A stretch of 64,000 bases of DNA, from contig JAFZPM010000014.1 of the NCBI GenBank assembly GCA_017550335.1, positions 186,001 to 250,000 on the forward strand, given 5' to 3'. A program made the position numbers and the translations under genes. Below the pieces are notes generated by a model. That model had not been told where the DNA came from and ran no database searches. It saw only the letters and a list, made by a program, of their open reading frames with translations. The first letter of the stretch is position 1, and each line of letters opens with the position of its first letter. Source of the stretch: Paludibacteraceae bacterium. Lineage in GTDB: Bacteria > Bacteroidota > Bacteroidia > Bacteroidales > Paludibacteraceae. This document shows, piece after piece, positions 9,533 through 17,822 of this stretch.

Positions 9533-9554
9533 CAAATATAGTTGTTTAAACAAC
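9533..9554 (-). promoter_or_regulatory. marR operon -7 box with adjoining MarR-type operator palindrome
   Basis: On the minus strand, 9540-9533 reads TATATTTG, a consensus -7 box 22 nt before the marR ATG. Directly upstream of it lies GTTGTTTAAACAAC (9541-9554), a perfect 14-bp palindrome with the TTG/CAA half-sites usual in MarR operators. Binding there would cover the space between the -33 and -7 elements and so block transcription. The site and spacing are seen; binding by this MarR is inferred. Confidence 0.65.
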
Positions 9555-9749
9555 AAGATATTCTTAACGAATCTTAAAAAACGTTGCATAGACAATGAAT
9601 TTCGCATAAAGCAATAAACCAAAAAAATATGACAAAAGCCAAAAGGGAAGTGCGGAAAGTGAGGTCAAACGCGAAAAAAGCCTCAAAAAAACTTTTTTTT
9701 ACGGTCGGAAAGGCATATATTGGGGATACAAAGTTGCGATATCCAAAGG

Positions 9750-10445
9750 ATGGCAAAGTTAAAAGTTTACGGAAGAGTCCGTGACCGCGTTGTTCTAGGG
9801 ATAGCGAACGCCTACTTGACGACGCATCCCAGCGCTACGTTAGACGAATTGAACGAAGCGTTCCCGAACGAATTGAATGCAACGCTGAAAGGCGGCAAGA
9901 TTTTCAGAGACGCGGAAGAGACAAATGGTATGGTCTCAAACGGAAATGAAATGCCAGGCCTAGGCACAATCACCTTGGCGAACGGCAAGCGAATTGAAAT
10001 GGTTGTACAATGGACAGACGAGGATTACCCGAAGCTGAAAGCATGGGCGGGAAAGCTCGGCATCGAAGCGGAAGAACCTCGGCCGGACATGGAAACTCCT
10101 GAAGAAGGATTCAAGATCGAGCGGATGGAGTCTCTCTCTACTGAAACGAGACGGAGAAGTGAGATGACAAGTAACCAAAAGCATGTGTTGCACCTTCTTC
10201 TGACACTAATGCTCTTATTCACAATCCTTTTGTTCTCAAAAGGCAATGCGAACGATGCGTACGAAATCGCTCAGTACAGAAAGCAGAAGACAACGGAACA
10301 AAGCGTAGACCTGCATCGACTCGCGGCAGAACAGAGGAGAATAGAAAGAGAGAATTACGAACGCTATCAAGACGAACAGGTCAGACTAGCGGAAGAAATG
10401 GCGAAGGATACCAAAAAGGCATTCGACGCACTGATAAAGCAGTAA
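9750..10445 (+). CDS. Orphan single-pass membrane protein: small N-terminal effector-linked domain, TM helix, coiled coil
   Basis: 231 residues from the ATG at 9750; a longer reading from 9720 would add ten unlikely residues. Residues 1-115 resemble a domain often found at the N- or C-end of Bacteroidetes nucleases and other effectors: a helix-turn pattern (RDRVVLGIANAYLTTHPSATLDELNEAFP) followed by beta strands ending ITLANGKRIEMVVQW and KAWAGKLGIEAEE. A transmembrane helix follows (about 155-172, LLLTLMLLFTILLF), preceded by basic RRRSEM. The last 55 residues are a charged coiled coil. By the positive-inside rule the N-domain is cytoplasmic and the coiled coil periplasmic. It stands alone between the marR operator and a terminator. 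No function can be given. Confidence 0.7.
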   Translation: MAKLKVYGRVRDRVVLGIANAYLTTHPSATLDELNEAFPNELNATLKGGKIFRDAEETNGMVSNGNEMPGLGTITLANGKRIEMVVQWTDEDYPKLKAWAGKLGIEAEEPRPDMETPEEGFKIERMESLSTETRRRSEMTSNQKHVLHLLLTLMLLFTILLFSKGNANDAYEIAQYRKQKTTEQSVDLHRLAAEQRRIERENYERYQDEQVRLAEEMAKDTKKAFDALIKQ

Positions 10446-10517
10446 AACGCTTTCACGAGACACAGGAATAGAGTCGCCTATATGAAGTATAACCAAGCAT
10501 GTAACGACGTACGATCG

Positions 10518-10551
10518 AAGATTCGTCCTCCCCGGAGGGCGAATCTTTTTT
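10518..10551 (+). terminator. Rho-independent terminator
   Basis: AAGATTCG (10518-10525) pairs with CGAATCTT (10540-10547), extended inward by CCTC/GAGG, and is followed by a T run. It ends the transcript of the 9750-10445 gene. Confidence 0.85.
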
Positions 10552-10663
10552 ATGGCAGGTCCCATAAATTGTGTTCAGGGAATTCAAATCCAATCCGAGC
10601 GATGAGAAATCCGACACGTTAAAAGGAACCGGCGAAGTGATTTTTTTGAACTAACCTTGCGAG

Positions 10664-10697
10664 TTGAGACATAAAAAATAAAATTTGATTATATTTG
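10664..10697 (+). promoter_or_regulatory. Promoter of the small lipoprotein gene
   Basis: TTG at 10664-10666 and TATATTTG at 10690-10697, separated by 23 nt, lie just upstream of the ATG at 10720. The -7 box is a perfect match; the spacing is at the long end of the Bacteroidetes range. Confidence 0.55.
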
Positions 10698-10719
10698 TGG
10701 CAAAGAAAAATAAAAACAG

Positions 10720-11199
10720 ATGAAGAAAAGAGACATTATCATACTCTCAGCCGTGGCATTCGGAACATTGTTCACCGGCTGTAAAAGTTCCTATGAAAAG
10801 TACTCCAACGACGAGTTCACCATCGACTACCCAAGGGAATGGGAGAAGGAAATCAACATGTTCCCGGTCATGCCATTCGTAGCCTTCAGCAATTACCAAA
10901 CAGCGATGGTCAGCACCAAAGACAGGGACGACGTCACACTCGAGGAATTCGCGAAAGAACGTATCAAAGCATTCTCCGAAGAACAAATCGGATTCAAGCT
11001 GATCAGCCTGGACGTGAGCAAAGACTATGCCCTCATCCGCTATTCGAACGATGACGAGGATGACCCGACATACCATCTGGAGACCTTGATGAAGATCGGA
11101 AGAAGGGGAGGAAAACTTTACGGAGTAACCTGCTCTTATGAAAACAACGCACAAAAAGACACGGTGGAGCACATCATCAACTCCTTCCAACTGAAGTGA
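10720..11199 (+). CDS. Small lipoprotein with PsbP/DcrB-like fold
   Basis: 159 residues. The signal peptide ends in a lipobox (LFTGC, Cys at residue 21). The rest has a pattern seen in small PsbP-like/DcrB-like proteins: YSNDEFTIDYPREWEKE at the start of the mature part, then VTLEEFAKERIKAFS, and a C-terminal strand-helix (KLYGVTCSYENN and HIINSFQLK). No enzyme motif is present. It has its own promoter. Its 3' end overlaps the end of the convergent symporter gene by 23 nt. The residues after the Cys (KSSYE) do not form an acidic surface-export signal, so a periplasm-facing location is likely. Confidence 0.75.
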   Translation: MKKRDIIILSAVAFGTLFTGCKSSYEKYSNDEFTIDYPREWEKEINMFPVMPFVAFSNYQTAMVSTKDRDDVTLEEFAKERIKAFSEEQIGFKLISLDVSKDYALIRYSNDDEDDPTYHLETLMKIGRRGGKLYGVTCSYENNAQKDTVEHIINSFQLK

Positions 11200-12607
11200 T
11201 ACAACGGACACACACGATGCCGAGATAGGTTATCGAGCCATTCAGCAACAGCAACTCATAGCCCATGTCATACCCGAGGGAGACATGGAGCACCTTAGCT
11301 ACGGCAAAGGAGAGCAGCGGAGAAAGAACCGCGACCGCGATGATCCATGCGGAATCAACCACTCCCCGCCCCTTGTGAGAAACGCAATAAGCGAACATGC
11401 CCAACAAAGGTCCATACAGATAAGAGACCAGTTGGTAAACCACATCGATCGCATGGTCGCTCCTGACAAAATCCAGCGACATGACCGCTAGGCAAACCGC
11501 AACCGCCACACCCAAATGAACACGGTGGCGGAACTTCGGGGAGACCTTCTCCGCATCCTCTCCTAGGATATCGGAAAGGAAAGAGGTCGTCATAGCCGTC
11601 ATCGCGGAGTCGACACTAGAAAACGAAGAAGCCAACATCCCCACAGCGAAACATACCAGCACCATCGGACCAGCCTCCTTCACGAAGAAGGGCAAGAGCC
11701 CGTCGCCCGTCGCCGGCAAGGCATCCACGCCGTAATAATTCGCCACCAAGAGCCCCAGGGCAAGGAAAAGCAGATTAACAGGGATAAAAAGCAATCCATA
11801 CGACAACATATTCCGCTGCGCCTCCCTCAAGGAACGGCACGAAAGATTTTTCTGAATCATATCCTGATCCAACCCCGTCATCACAACAACCACAAAAGCA
11901 CCACTCACAAAAAGCTTCCAAAAGTAAGTACGCGTGCTCCAATCATCAAAATAGAAAATCCGAGACATGGAGGAATCAGCCACATAGCGGAACCCAGAAC
12001 TCCAATCCAAATCCATGAGAGACAATGCCTTGTGGAGGAGAAGCGCTAAGGAAAGAACCATGAGGAGCGTCTGCAGGAGGTCCGTCCACACGATAGACCG
12101 AATACCTCCCCTATAGGTATAGAAATAGACAAATGAAACGCATAGCAGGACAAACACAGGGAAAGGGATGAAACCGACATCCGACAATTGGTACAGCACA
12201 TACGCCGCGACATAAAACTTCACGGCCGCTCCCATCAACTTATTCAACAAGAAGAACGCCGCCCCCGTCTTTCTTCCAGACTCACCCAGACGTGACGTGA
12301 GGAACGAATAGATGGAGACATTGCCCGAATTATAGTATATAGGGAGCAACAGGAAAGCGACGATGACATACCCCACCAGGAAGCCGAGCACCATCTGCAT
12401 ATATGAGAAAGAGGAGGCAGGCACCCAACCCGGCACGGAGACGAACGAGACACCCGACACGGAAGCCCCCACCATTCCGATAGAGACCGCCCACCAAGGA
12501 GAGCGCCGATTCCCCAAAAAGAAATCGGCACCGCTATCATTTTTGCCCGTACGATAGGAGACGTACGCAAGCAAACAGAAATACAATACAAGAAGTAGTA
12601 TGAGCAT
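11177..12607 (-). CDS. Sodium:solute symporter (SSS family)
   Basis: 476 residues with about 13 hydrophobic segments. SSS-family patterns include GNRRSPWWAVSIGMVGASVSG near residue 35, YRGGIRSIVWTDLLQ and the GLDQDMIQKNLS stretch. These proteins use the sodium gradient to import sugars, amino acids, nucleosides or similar solutes; the substrate is not readable here. The ATG at 12607 overlaps the yidC stop codon by one base (TGATG), so it is probably translated by coupling from the yidC transcript. A TTG at 12610 is the alternative start. The 3' end runs 23 nt into the opposing lipoprotein gene. Confidence 0.88.
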   Translation of the reverse strand: MLILLLVLYFCLLAYVSYRTGKNDSGADFFLGNRRSPWWAVSIGMVGASVSGVSFVSVPGWVPASSFSYMQMVLGFLVGYVIVAFLLLPIYYNSGNVSIYSFLTSRLGESGRKTGAAFFLLNKLMGAAVKFYVAAYVLYQLSDVGFIPFPVFVLLCVSFVYFYTYRGGIRSIVWTDLLQTLLMVLSLALLLHKALSLMDLDWSSGFRYVADSSMSRIFYFDDWSTRTYFWKLFVSGAFVVVVMTGLDQDMIQKNLSCRSLREAQRNMLSYGLLFIPVNLLFLALGLLVANYYGVDALPATGDGLLPFFVKEAGPMVLVCFAVGMLASSFSSVDSAMTAMTTSFLSDILGEDAEKVSPKFRHRVHLGVAVAVCLAVMSLDFVRSDHAIDVVYQLVSYLYGPLLGMFAYCVSHKGRGVVDSAWIIAVAVLSPLLSFAVAKVLHVSLGYDMGYELLLLNGSITYLGIVCVRCITSVGRS

Positions 12608-14649
12608 CAATCCTTCTTTTCCTGGGAATCAGAAGAGCCATTCCCTTGCCCATTGCGCTTCTTCTGCTCCTCTGCCATCTGCTTCTGAGCCTCCGCCATC
12701 TGCGCCTGGAAATCGGCCATCTTCTTCCGAAACGAGCCGAACAAACCGCCACCAGCATTATTATTGCCCGAAGCGGAGATGTCATTGATGGCGCCGATCA
12801 CATCACCACCGACCGACTTCCTCATGCGGTCCGCCTTATCCTGCTGGAGCTTCAGCTCAGACCTTTTCTTACGATGTTCCTCGATATTCGCCAACAGTTT
12901 CTCCTCGTTGATGGACTTGCGGATGATATAAGTCTGAAGGATCGTTATGAACAATGAGAGGAAGTAATAGTAGCACAATCCGGATGCGATCTTGTTGAAC
13001 CAGAAGAAGAAATAAATCGGCATACCGTACATCATGTACTTCATGAACTTCATCTGATCCATCTGCTGCGCCGAGCTACTGTTCATCTGCATGTTATACT
13101 TGGTGTAAACGACATTCACGATCGTCATCAGCAAGCAGAACAAACTGATATGGTTACCAATCAGAGGAAGGTCCGCATCCCACGAAACGATGGCATCGTA
13201 CGAGGAGAGGTCGTTCGCCCACAAGAAAGGCACATGCCTCAACTCTATGGCGACAGGGATGAAGAAGTACACAGCCGTCAAGAACGGGAAGGAGAGCAAC
13301 ATAGGCAAGCAGCCACCCGCCGGGTTCACACCCGCATCCTTGTAAAACTCCTGCGTCCTCACCTGACGTTCCATCGGAGACTCGGAAGCATACTTCTCAT
13401 TCAGCGCATCCAACTGAGGCTTCAGAACCCGCATCTTAGCGGAAGAAAGATAGGATTTATACGTCAATGGGGTAAGGATCAACTTCACCGAAAGGGTCAG
13501 GAACAAGATCACCAGACCATAATTGCTGAAGATGGATCCGAAGAAGTCGAACAACGGGATGATAAAGATCTGATTCACCCAACGTATCAGGGAGAAACCA
13601 AGCGTCAGGAGACGATTCAGATTCAACTTATCTTTTCCGCTCGTCCCCTCGTTGAAAGACTTCAGGATCTTATAGCTGTTCGGACCGAAGAAGAAACGGA
13701 AGTTCGCCTTCCCCTCCTCGAACGGGATGGAAGTCTCCAACTCATATCTCTTCAGATAAGTAGAATCCGTCAACTGGGTAGACTTCAGGAAACTTCGTTC
13801 CATCAACGCGTTGTCCACGATGAAGATACTGGAGAAATACTGGTCCTTAAAAGCCACCCAACGTAACTTTCTCTCAACGTTGAGCTCGTCATTGGAGTGT
13901 TCGCTCAAATAATCACGGTCGCCCGTCTCATCGTAGTAATAAATCTGTGCGTAGCGGTCCTCGAACTCACGGCCCACCTCCTGCTGAGGGATACGCAACG
14001 ACCAAGACGCATGGAGATCCTTCATGTCAGGAGCCAGCATCATGTTCTTATCCCGCGCCTCCACATTGAACTGGAGCATATAACTTCCTTTCGGCAGGAT
14101 ATAAGAGAAGAGCAAGGCTCCCCCATTCTCGCCCGCAAGGGAGAACACCACGGATGTATCCGTTTTGGAAGCGACCTTGAAGTTCATATCACCCGTCGAT
14201 AGTTTGCGGTTGCTCACCGTGTTCAGCACGAACCCGAAGCTACCATCCTGCGGACGGAACAACGTCAACACGTCCTTATTCTTATCCAGGTATTTTTTCA
14301 GGACAGCACTGGAGACCCGTGCGCCACGTGAGGAGAAATCCACCTTAACCAACTCGTTCTCCAACGTCACGGTCGTCTCTTCCCCGAACGCGCCAGCCGC
14401 GAACTCACCATATGCGAGGGAAGCCTTGGCCATCTTCGCGGAGTCTCCCTCCACACCTTGGAACACCGGATTCTCATGCAACGTCTCACGTTCGAGCGCC
14501 TCCTGTTCCTTCATTTTTTGGACCTGTGCGATTGAGTCCTGATAACGATTGCGGGCTTCAATCTGCTCCGGAGTGGGTCTATTCCAAATAAAAAAACCGA
14601 TAAACACAGCCATGATCAACAGGATACCCGTAATAGTATTCTTATCCAT
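12607..14649 (-). CDS. yidC: YidC membrane protein insertase
   Basis: 680 residues. It has an N-terminal helix (GILLIMAVFIGFFIWNRPT), a large periplasmic P1 beta domain (about 60-340) and the conserved Oxa1/YidC membrane core (about 375-590, with PLTYKSYLSSAKMRVLKPQ and NPAGGCLPMLLSFPFLTAVYFF). The C-terminal tail is long, charged and Gln/Lys-rich, rich in Met-Ala-Glu repeats, and may contact the ribosome. The protein inserts inner-membrane proteins, alone or with SecYEG. It is followed directly by the symporter gene. A minus-strand TACCTTTG -7 box lies about 100 nt upstream. Confidence 0.97.
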   Translation of the reverse strand: MDKNTITGILLIMAVFIGFFIWNRPTPEQIEARNRYQDSIAQVQKMKEQEALERETLHENPVFQGVEGDSAKMAKASLAYGEFAAGAFGEETTVTLENELVKVDFSSRGARVSSAVLKKYLDKNKDVLTLFRPQDGSFGFVLNTVSNRKLSTGDMNFKVASKTDTSVVFSLAGENGGALLFSYILPKGSYMLQFNVEARDKNMMLAPDMKDLHASWSLRIPQQEVGREFEDRYAQIYYYDETGDRDYLSEHSNDELNVERKLRWVAFKDQYFSSIFIVDNALMERSFLKSTQLTDSTYLKRYELETSIPFEEGKANFRFFFGPNSYKILKSFNEGTSGKDKLNLNRLLTLGFSLIRWVNQIFIIPLFDFFGSIFSNYGLVILFLTLSVKLILTPLTYKSYLSSAKMRVLKPQLDALNEKYASESPMERQVRTQEFYKDAGVNPAGGCLPMLLSFPFLTAVYFFIPVAIELRHVPFLWANDLSSYDAIVSWDADLPLIGNHISLFCLLMTIVNVVYTKYNMQMNSSSAQQMDQMKFMKYMMYGMPIYFFFWFNKIASGLCYYYFLSLFITILQTYIIRKSINEEKLLANIEEHRKKRSELKLQQDKADRMRKSVGGDVIGAINDISASGNNNAGGGLFGSFRKKMADFQAQMAEAQKQMAEEQKKRNGQGNGSSDSQEKKD

Positions 14650-14745
14650 ACCTTCTAAACAACAATTTTACAATTTAGTAATCAAATGATTAAACATTTT
14701 GTGTCACCATAACCCGAAATCAGGGAAACCGACGGCACAAATGTT

Positions 14746-14775
14746 TTGCAAAGGTAAAAAAAAAATGTAAATTTG
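14746..14775 (+). promoter_or_regulatory. Promoter of the ABC exporter gene, nearly leaderless
   Basis: TTG at 14746-14748 and TAAATTTG at 14768-14775 are separated by 19 nt, an ideal Bacteroidetes promoter. The ATG lies at 14783, only 7 nt after the -7 box, so the predicted transcript starts at or next to the start codon. The same segment carries the yidC -7 box on the other strand. Confidence 0.75.
14749..14756 (-). promoter_or_regulatory. Candidate yidC -7 box overlapping the divergent promoter
   Basis: On the minus strand this reads TACCTTTG, a perfect -7 box, about 100 nt before the yidC ATG. It sits immediately after the plus-strand -33 TTG, so the two promoters overlap. No good minus-strand -33 element is visible. 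Confidence 0.5.
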
Positions 14776-14782
14776 CGGTATT

Positions 14783-16597
14783 ATGAATCTGATACAATTA
14801 TTCAAAAGCATCAAACCGTTTGTGATGCCCTACAAGTGGTTGGTTTTAGCGACATTAACGCTGACACTCATAGGGTCCTTCATGGCGCAGGTCAACGCAA
14901 TTGTCCTGGATTGGACGGTGGACTCCATCAATGACCACATCCAAGCGGGTGGCAAATGGGGGAAGGAAGCGATTGAGATCGTCTCCTTCATCGCGATTGT
15001 CCTTCTGGGCAAGGAAGCCCTCTCCGCCATCATCACCTTCGCCCAAAGATATTTCGGAGAGAAGATGCGGATATTTGTATCCAAAGATTTGGCGCAAGCC
15101 GTCATCGAAAAGGTTCTCACTTTCAGGGTGGCCTTCTTCTCGGCCAACGACAACGAGGCGGGCAAGCTACAGACACGTATCGACCAAGGAGTAAGCAGCC
15201 TATCCAGGACCGTGCAGAACTTCTTCATCGACCTGTTACCCCTCTTCACCAGCGCCATTCTTGCTTTGATCCTCATGTTCAAAGCCAACGTGTGGGTCGG
15301 ACTCACCGCCCTATGCATCGTGCCGATCTACTTCTACATCACCTACCGGCAAGCGGTGAAGCTGAAGGGTTGGCGACGTGACATGCGCCATTACCGCGAG
15401 CTAAAAAGCCACGGCATCATGAACATCATCGAATCCATCAACGTCATCAAGTCCTTCAACAGGGAACGTATCGAGGGAGACAAACAGCTCGACATACAGA
15501 ACCGGGTGACGAACAACCAGATGGAGACGCGCAAGGTGAGCTTCTTCTTCGACGGACTGAAAAGCTTCATGCAACAGATAGGCACCGTGCTCATCATCAT
15601 CCTCACCGCCTACCTGGTGTTGGACGATTACCCAGGCATGAGCATCGGTAAGATCATGTACCACGTCATGCTGTTCAACAACGTGGCAGCCCCCATCAAC
15701 CAACTGCAACGCATCTTCGACGACATGAACGACGCGCTTATCTATGCGGAAGGCTTCTTCGGCATTCTGGACTCTGACCAGGAGATCGAACCAACCGGCA
15801 CCTATAAGCCAGAAAAGATCGAGGGCAATTTCGAGATATCAGGAGTCGACTTCACCTACCCGAACGGGACGAAGGCGTTGCATAACATCAACATGAAGAT
15901 CGAAAGCGGGAAGATCACCGCCTTCGTCGGACTCTCCGGCGCGGGCAAAAGCACGATCGTCAACCTCCTCGACAAGTTCTACGAGCCGGACTGCGGAAGC
16001 ATCAAACTGGATGGCGTGGACTTGAAGGAGTATGACACGAAATTCCTGAGAGACAACATCGGCCTCGTCCTGCAGAAGAACCACATCTTCGACGGGACCA
16101 TCGCCGAAAACATCCTATACGGCAATCCGAACGCCAGCATAGATGAGGTGTATGAAGCAGCCAAGAAGGCTTACCTCTACGATCAGGTGATGGCGCTCCC
16201 GGACAAGTTCGACAGCAAGGCGACCCTCCTCTCCGGAGGACAGCAGCAACGCATCGCCATCGCGCGCATGTTCCTCAAGAACCCGCCGATCATCTTTTTG
16301 GACGAGCCAACCGCCAGCCTGGATGCCATCGCGACGGAGCAGATCAAGAACAGCATCGACGCCATCAAAAAGAACCGCACGGTCATCATCATCTCGCACA
16401 GCATATCCCAAATCATCGACAGCGACACGATATACGCGCTGCAGAACGGACGTGTGGAGCAAGGTGGCGACCCCGACGAGGTCTACAAACAAGGAGGCAT
16501 CTACAAAGACATCGTGGACGCTTCCGCACGCAGCCTGAACATCGAAAAAATAGCCAAGGCAATTGAGGGGGACAATAAAAAAGAATCACCACTATAA
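14783..16597 (+). CDS. ABC transporter, fused membrane and ATPase domains (MsbA/multidrug exporter type)
   Basis: 604 residues. Six transmembrane helices lie in residues 1-320 (ABC_membrane type I). The nucleotide-binding domain (about 345-585) has Walker A GLSGAGKST, signature LLSGGQQQR, Walker B IIFLDEP and the H-loop IISHS. As a homodimer it would export lipids, lipopeptides or drugs across the inner membrane. It is preceded by a near-leaderless promoter and followed 11 nt later by a small phage-type gene. MsbA function for lipid A flipping is possible but not proven by sequence. Confidence 0.93.
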   Translation: MNLIQLFKSIKPFVMPYKWLVLATLTLTLIGSFMAQVNAIVLDWTVDSINDHIQAGGKWGKEAIEIVSFIAIVLLGKEALSAIITFAQRYFGEKMRIFVSKDLAQAVIEKVLTFRVAFFSANDNEAGKLQTRIDQGVSSLSRTVQNFFIDLLPLFTSAILALILMFKANVWVGLTALCIVPIYFYITYRQAVKLKGWRRDMRHYRELKSHGIMNIIESINVIKSFNRERIEGDKQLDIQNRVTNNQMETRKVSFFFDGLKSFMQQIGTVLIIILTAYLVLDDYPGMSIGKIMYHVMLFNNVAAPINQLQRIFDDMNDALIYAEGFFGILDSDQEIEPTGTYKPEKIEGNFEISGVDFTYPNGTKALHNINMKIESGKITAFVGLSGAGKSTIVNLLDKFYEPDCGSIKLDGVDLKEYDTKFLRDNIGLVLQKNHIFDGTIAENILYGNPNASIDEVYEAAKKAYLYDQVMALPDKFDSKATLLSGGQQQRIAIARMFLKNPPIIFLDEPTASLDAIATEQIKNSIDAIKKNRTVIIISHSISQIIDSDTIYALQNGRVEQGGDPDEVYKQGGIYKDIVDASARSLNIEKIAKAIEGDNKKESPL

Positions 16598-16608
16598 CAG
16601 GCATTATT

Positions 16609-16965
16609 ATGATAGACTCTAGAGAACTTCGCATCGGAAACATCATTTATCTGAACGGCAAGAAAACCGCGGCCGGATCGGATGACATCGCCTTCATGGC
16701 GAAATGCCAACTTCTGGGCATCAACTGCGAAACAACCCCCGTCAGGGTAACAGAGGACACACTCATAGGTTTAGGGTTCTCATTCGAGTTCGAAAACGTC
16801 TCAAACAAAGTCTATTCAAAAGATGGAATAAAACTACTAATCCATCCGTCAGAGGGCATCTCCCTCTACATCAATGGAGAGAAATTCGGGAAGAGTTTCT
16901 TCTACATGCACCAACTCCAAAACCTATGGTTCAGCTTATTCGGGAAAGAAATAACCAATCTATAA
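16609..16965 (+). CDS. Small phage-type protein of the LRIGN...HQLQNLYFALTGEEL family
   Basis: 118 residues. The N-terminus SRELRIGNIIYLNG and the C-terminus MHQLQNLWFSLFGKEI match a family that I know mostly from Bacteroidetes prophages and conjugative elements, where the ends read LRIGN and VHQLQNLYFALTGEEL. The middle part (TEDTLIGLGFSFEFE, YSKDGIKLLIHPS) also fits the family layout. No function is established. It starts 11 nt after the ABC exporter stop and ends 20 nt before the Nudix gene, so it is probably cotranscribed with both. No integrase, attachment repeat or other phage gene is nearby, which suggests a domesticated remnant. Confidence 0.75.
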   Translation: MIDSRELRIGNIIYLNGKKTAAGSDDIAFMAKCQLLGINCETTPVRVTEDTLIGLGFSFEFENVSNKVYSKDGIKLLIHPSEGISLYINGEKFGKSFFYMHQLQNLWFSLFGKEITNL

Positions 16966-16985
16966 TAACAAAAACCGATATACAA

Positions 16986-17744
16986 ATGCAAGAGAAAGAA
17001 GAAAAATCAGTTGTGAATACCACGACGGAAAATGGAGGGGAGGAGACACTAAAATACTGCTATAAACACCCTCACCCATCAGTGACGACAGACTGCGTGA
17101 TTTTCTGTTTTGACAAAAAAGACTTGAACGTTCTTCTCATCAAAAGGGGTGTGGAACCGTTCAAGGATGCATGGGCATTCCCAGGCGGATTCCTGCGGAT
17201 GAACGAATCGGCGGAAGAGTGTGCGTTAAGAGAACTCAAGGAAGAGACCAACCTCACCCCAGGGCACATCGAGCAATTCTACACCTTCACGGACGTGGAC
17301 AGAGACCCAAGGGAGCGCGTGATCACAATCGCCTATTTCGCTTTGATCAAGAAATCAGAGGTGGAAGGAGGCGACGACGCATCCGAGGCACAATGGTTCA
17401 AGGTGAAGGATCTCCCTCAACTGGCGTTCGACCACGACTACATCTTCAGGAAAGCACTGATCGCCCTGAAGCAAAAAATCCATTTCGAACCGATCGGATT
17501 CGACCTGCTGGAAGAGGAATTCTCCATACCGGAGCTCCAACGACTCTACGAAGGAATACTCAACGCTCACTTCGACCGCAGGAACTTCCAAAAGAAGATG
17601 CTGCAATTAGGCATCCTGGAGGAATCCAAAAACAACGTGAAGAAAAAGAACAAGAAGGGAAGATCAAAGAACAAAAAGTGGAGATTCATCCTGCAGAAAT
17701 ACGAGGAAATGAAGACGAACCACCAGTTCCGCATCGAATTCTAA
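16986..17744 (+). CDS. Nudix hydrolase-like protein with C-terminal winged helix (NrtR/AraR type)
   Basis: 252 residues from the ATG at 16986; the open frame extends upstream to 16704 but that part is a shadow of the preceding gene. The Nudix box spans GFLRMNESAEECALRELKEE, with the usual Gly near the end replaced by Asn (EETNL). The C-terminal part contains FSIPELQRLYEGIL and DRRNFQKKMLQLGILEE, the winged-helix signature of NrtR-like transcription regulators, followed by a very basic stretch. Members either hydrolyse nucleoside diphosphate derivatives or sense ADP-ribose-like or sugar ligands to control genes. Here the gene lies alone after the exporter, with no obvious NAD or arabinose targets next to it. 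A DNA-binding role is likely from the domain order. Confidence 0.85.
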   Translation: MQEKEEKSVVNTTTENGGEETLKYCYKHPHPSVTTDCVIFCFDKKDLNVLLIKRGVEPFKDAWAFPGGFLRMNESAEECALRELKEETNLTPGHIEQFYTFTDVDRDPRERVITIAYFALIKKSEVEGGDDASEAQWFKVKDLPQLAFDHDYIFRKALIALKQKIHFEPIGFDLLEEEFSIPELQRLYEGILNAHFDRRNFQKKMLQLGILEESKNNVKKKNKKGRSKNKKWRFILQKYEEMKTNHQFRIEF

Positions 17745-17785
17745 CGTATTCTTTAAGAATTCATTAAATATCTCACATAAAAAAC

Positions 17786-17793
17786 TAACTTCG
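17786..17793 (+). promoter_or_regulatory. Candidate -7 box of the NlpC-like gene
   Basis: TAACTTCG, a near-match to TAnnTTTG, lies 30 nt upstream of the ATG at 17823. The same TTCG variant occurs in the well-spaced promoter at 41882-41912. No TTG was found at the expected distance. Confidence 0.35.
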
Positions 17794-17822
17794 CGCAAGT
17801 TTAGAAATTTAATTAGAAAGAG

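Noticed and set aside
16704..16985. N-terminal extension of the Nudix protein
   Set aside because: It is an out-of-frame reading of the preceding small gene; the Nudix protein begins naturally at the ATG at 16986.
16609..17744. A prophage or integrated element around the phage-type gene
   Set aside because: No integrase, direct repeats, tRNA target or structural genes are seen in the surrounding 10 kb.
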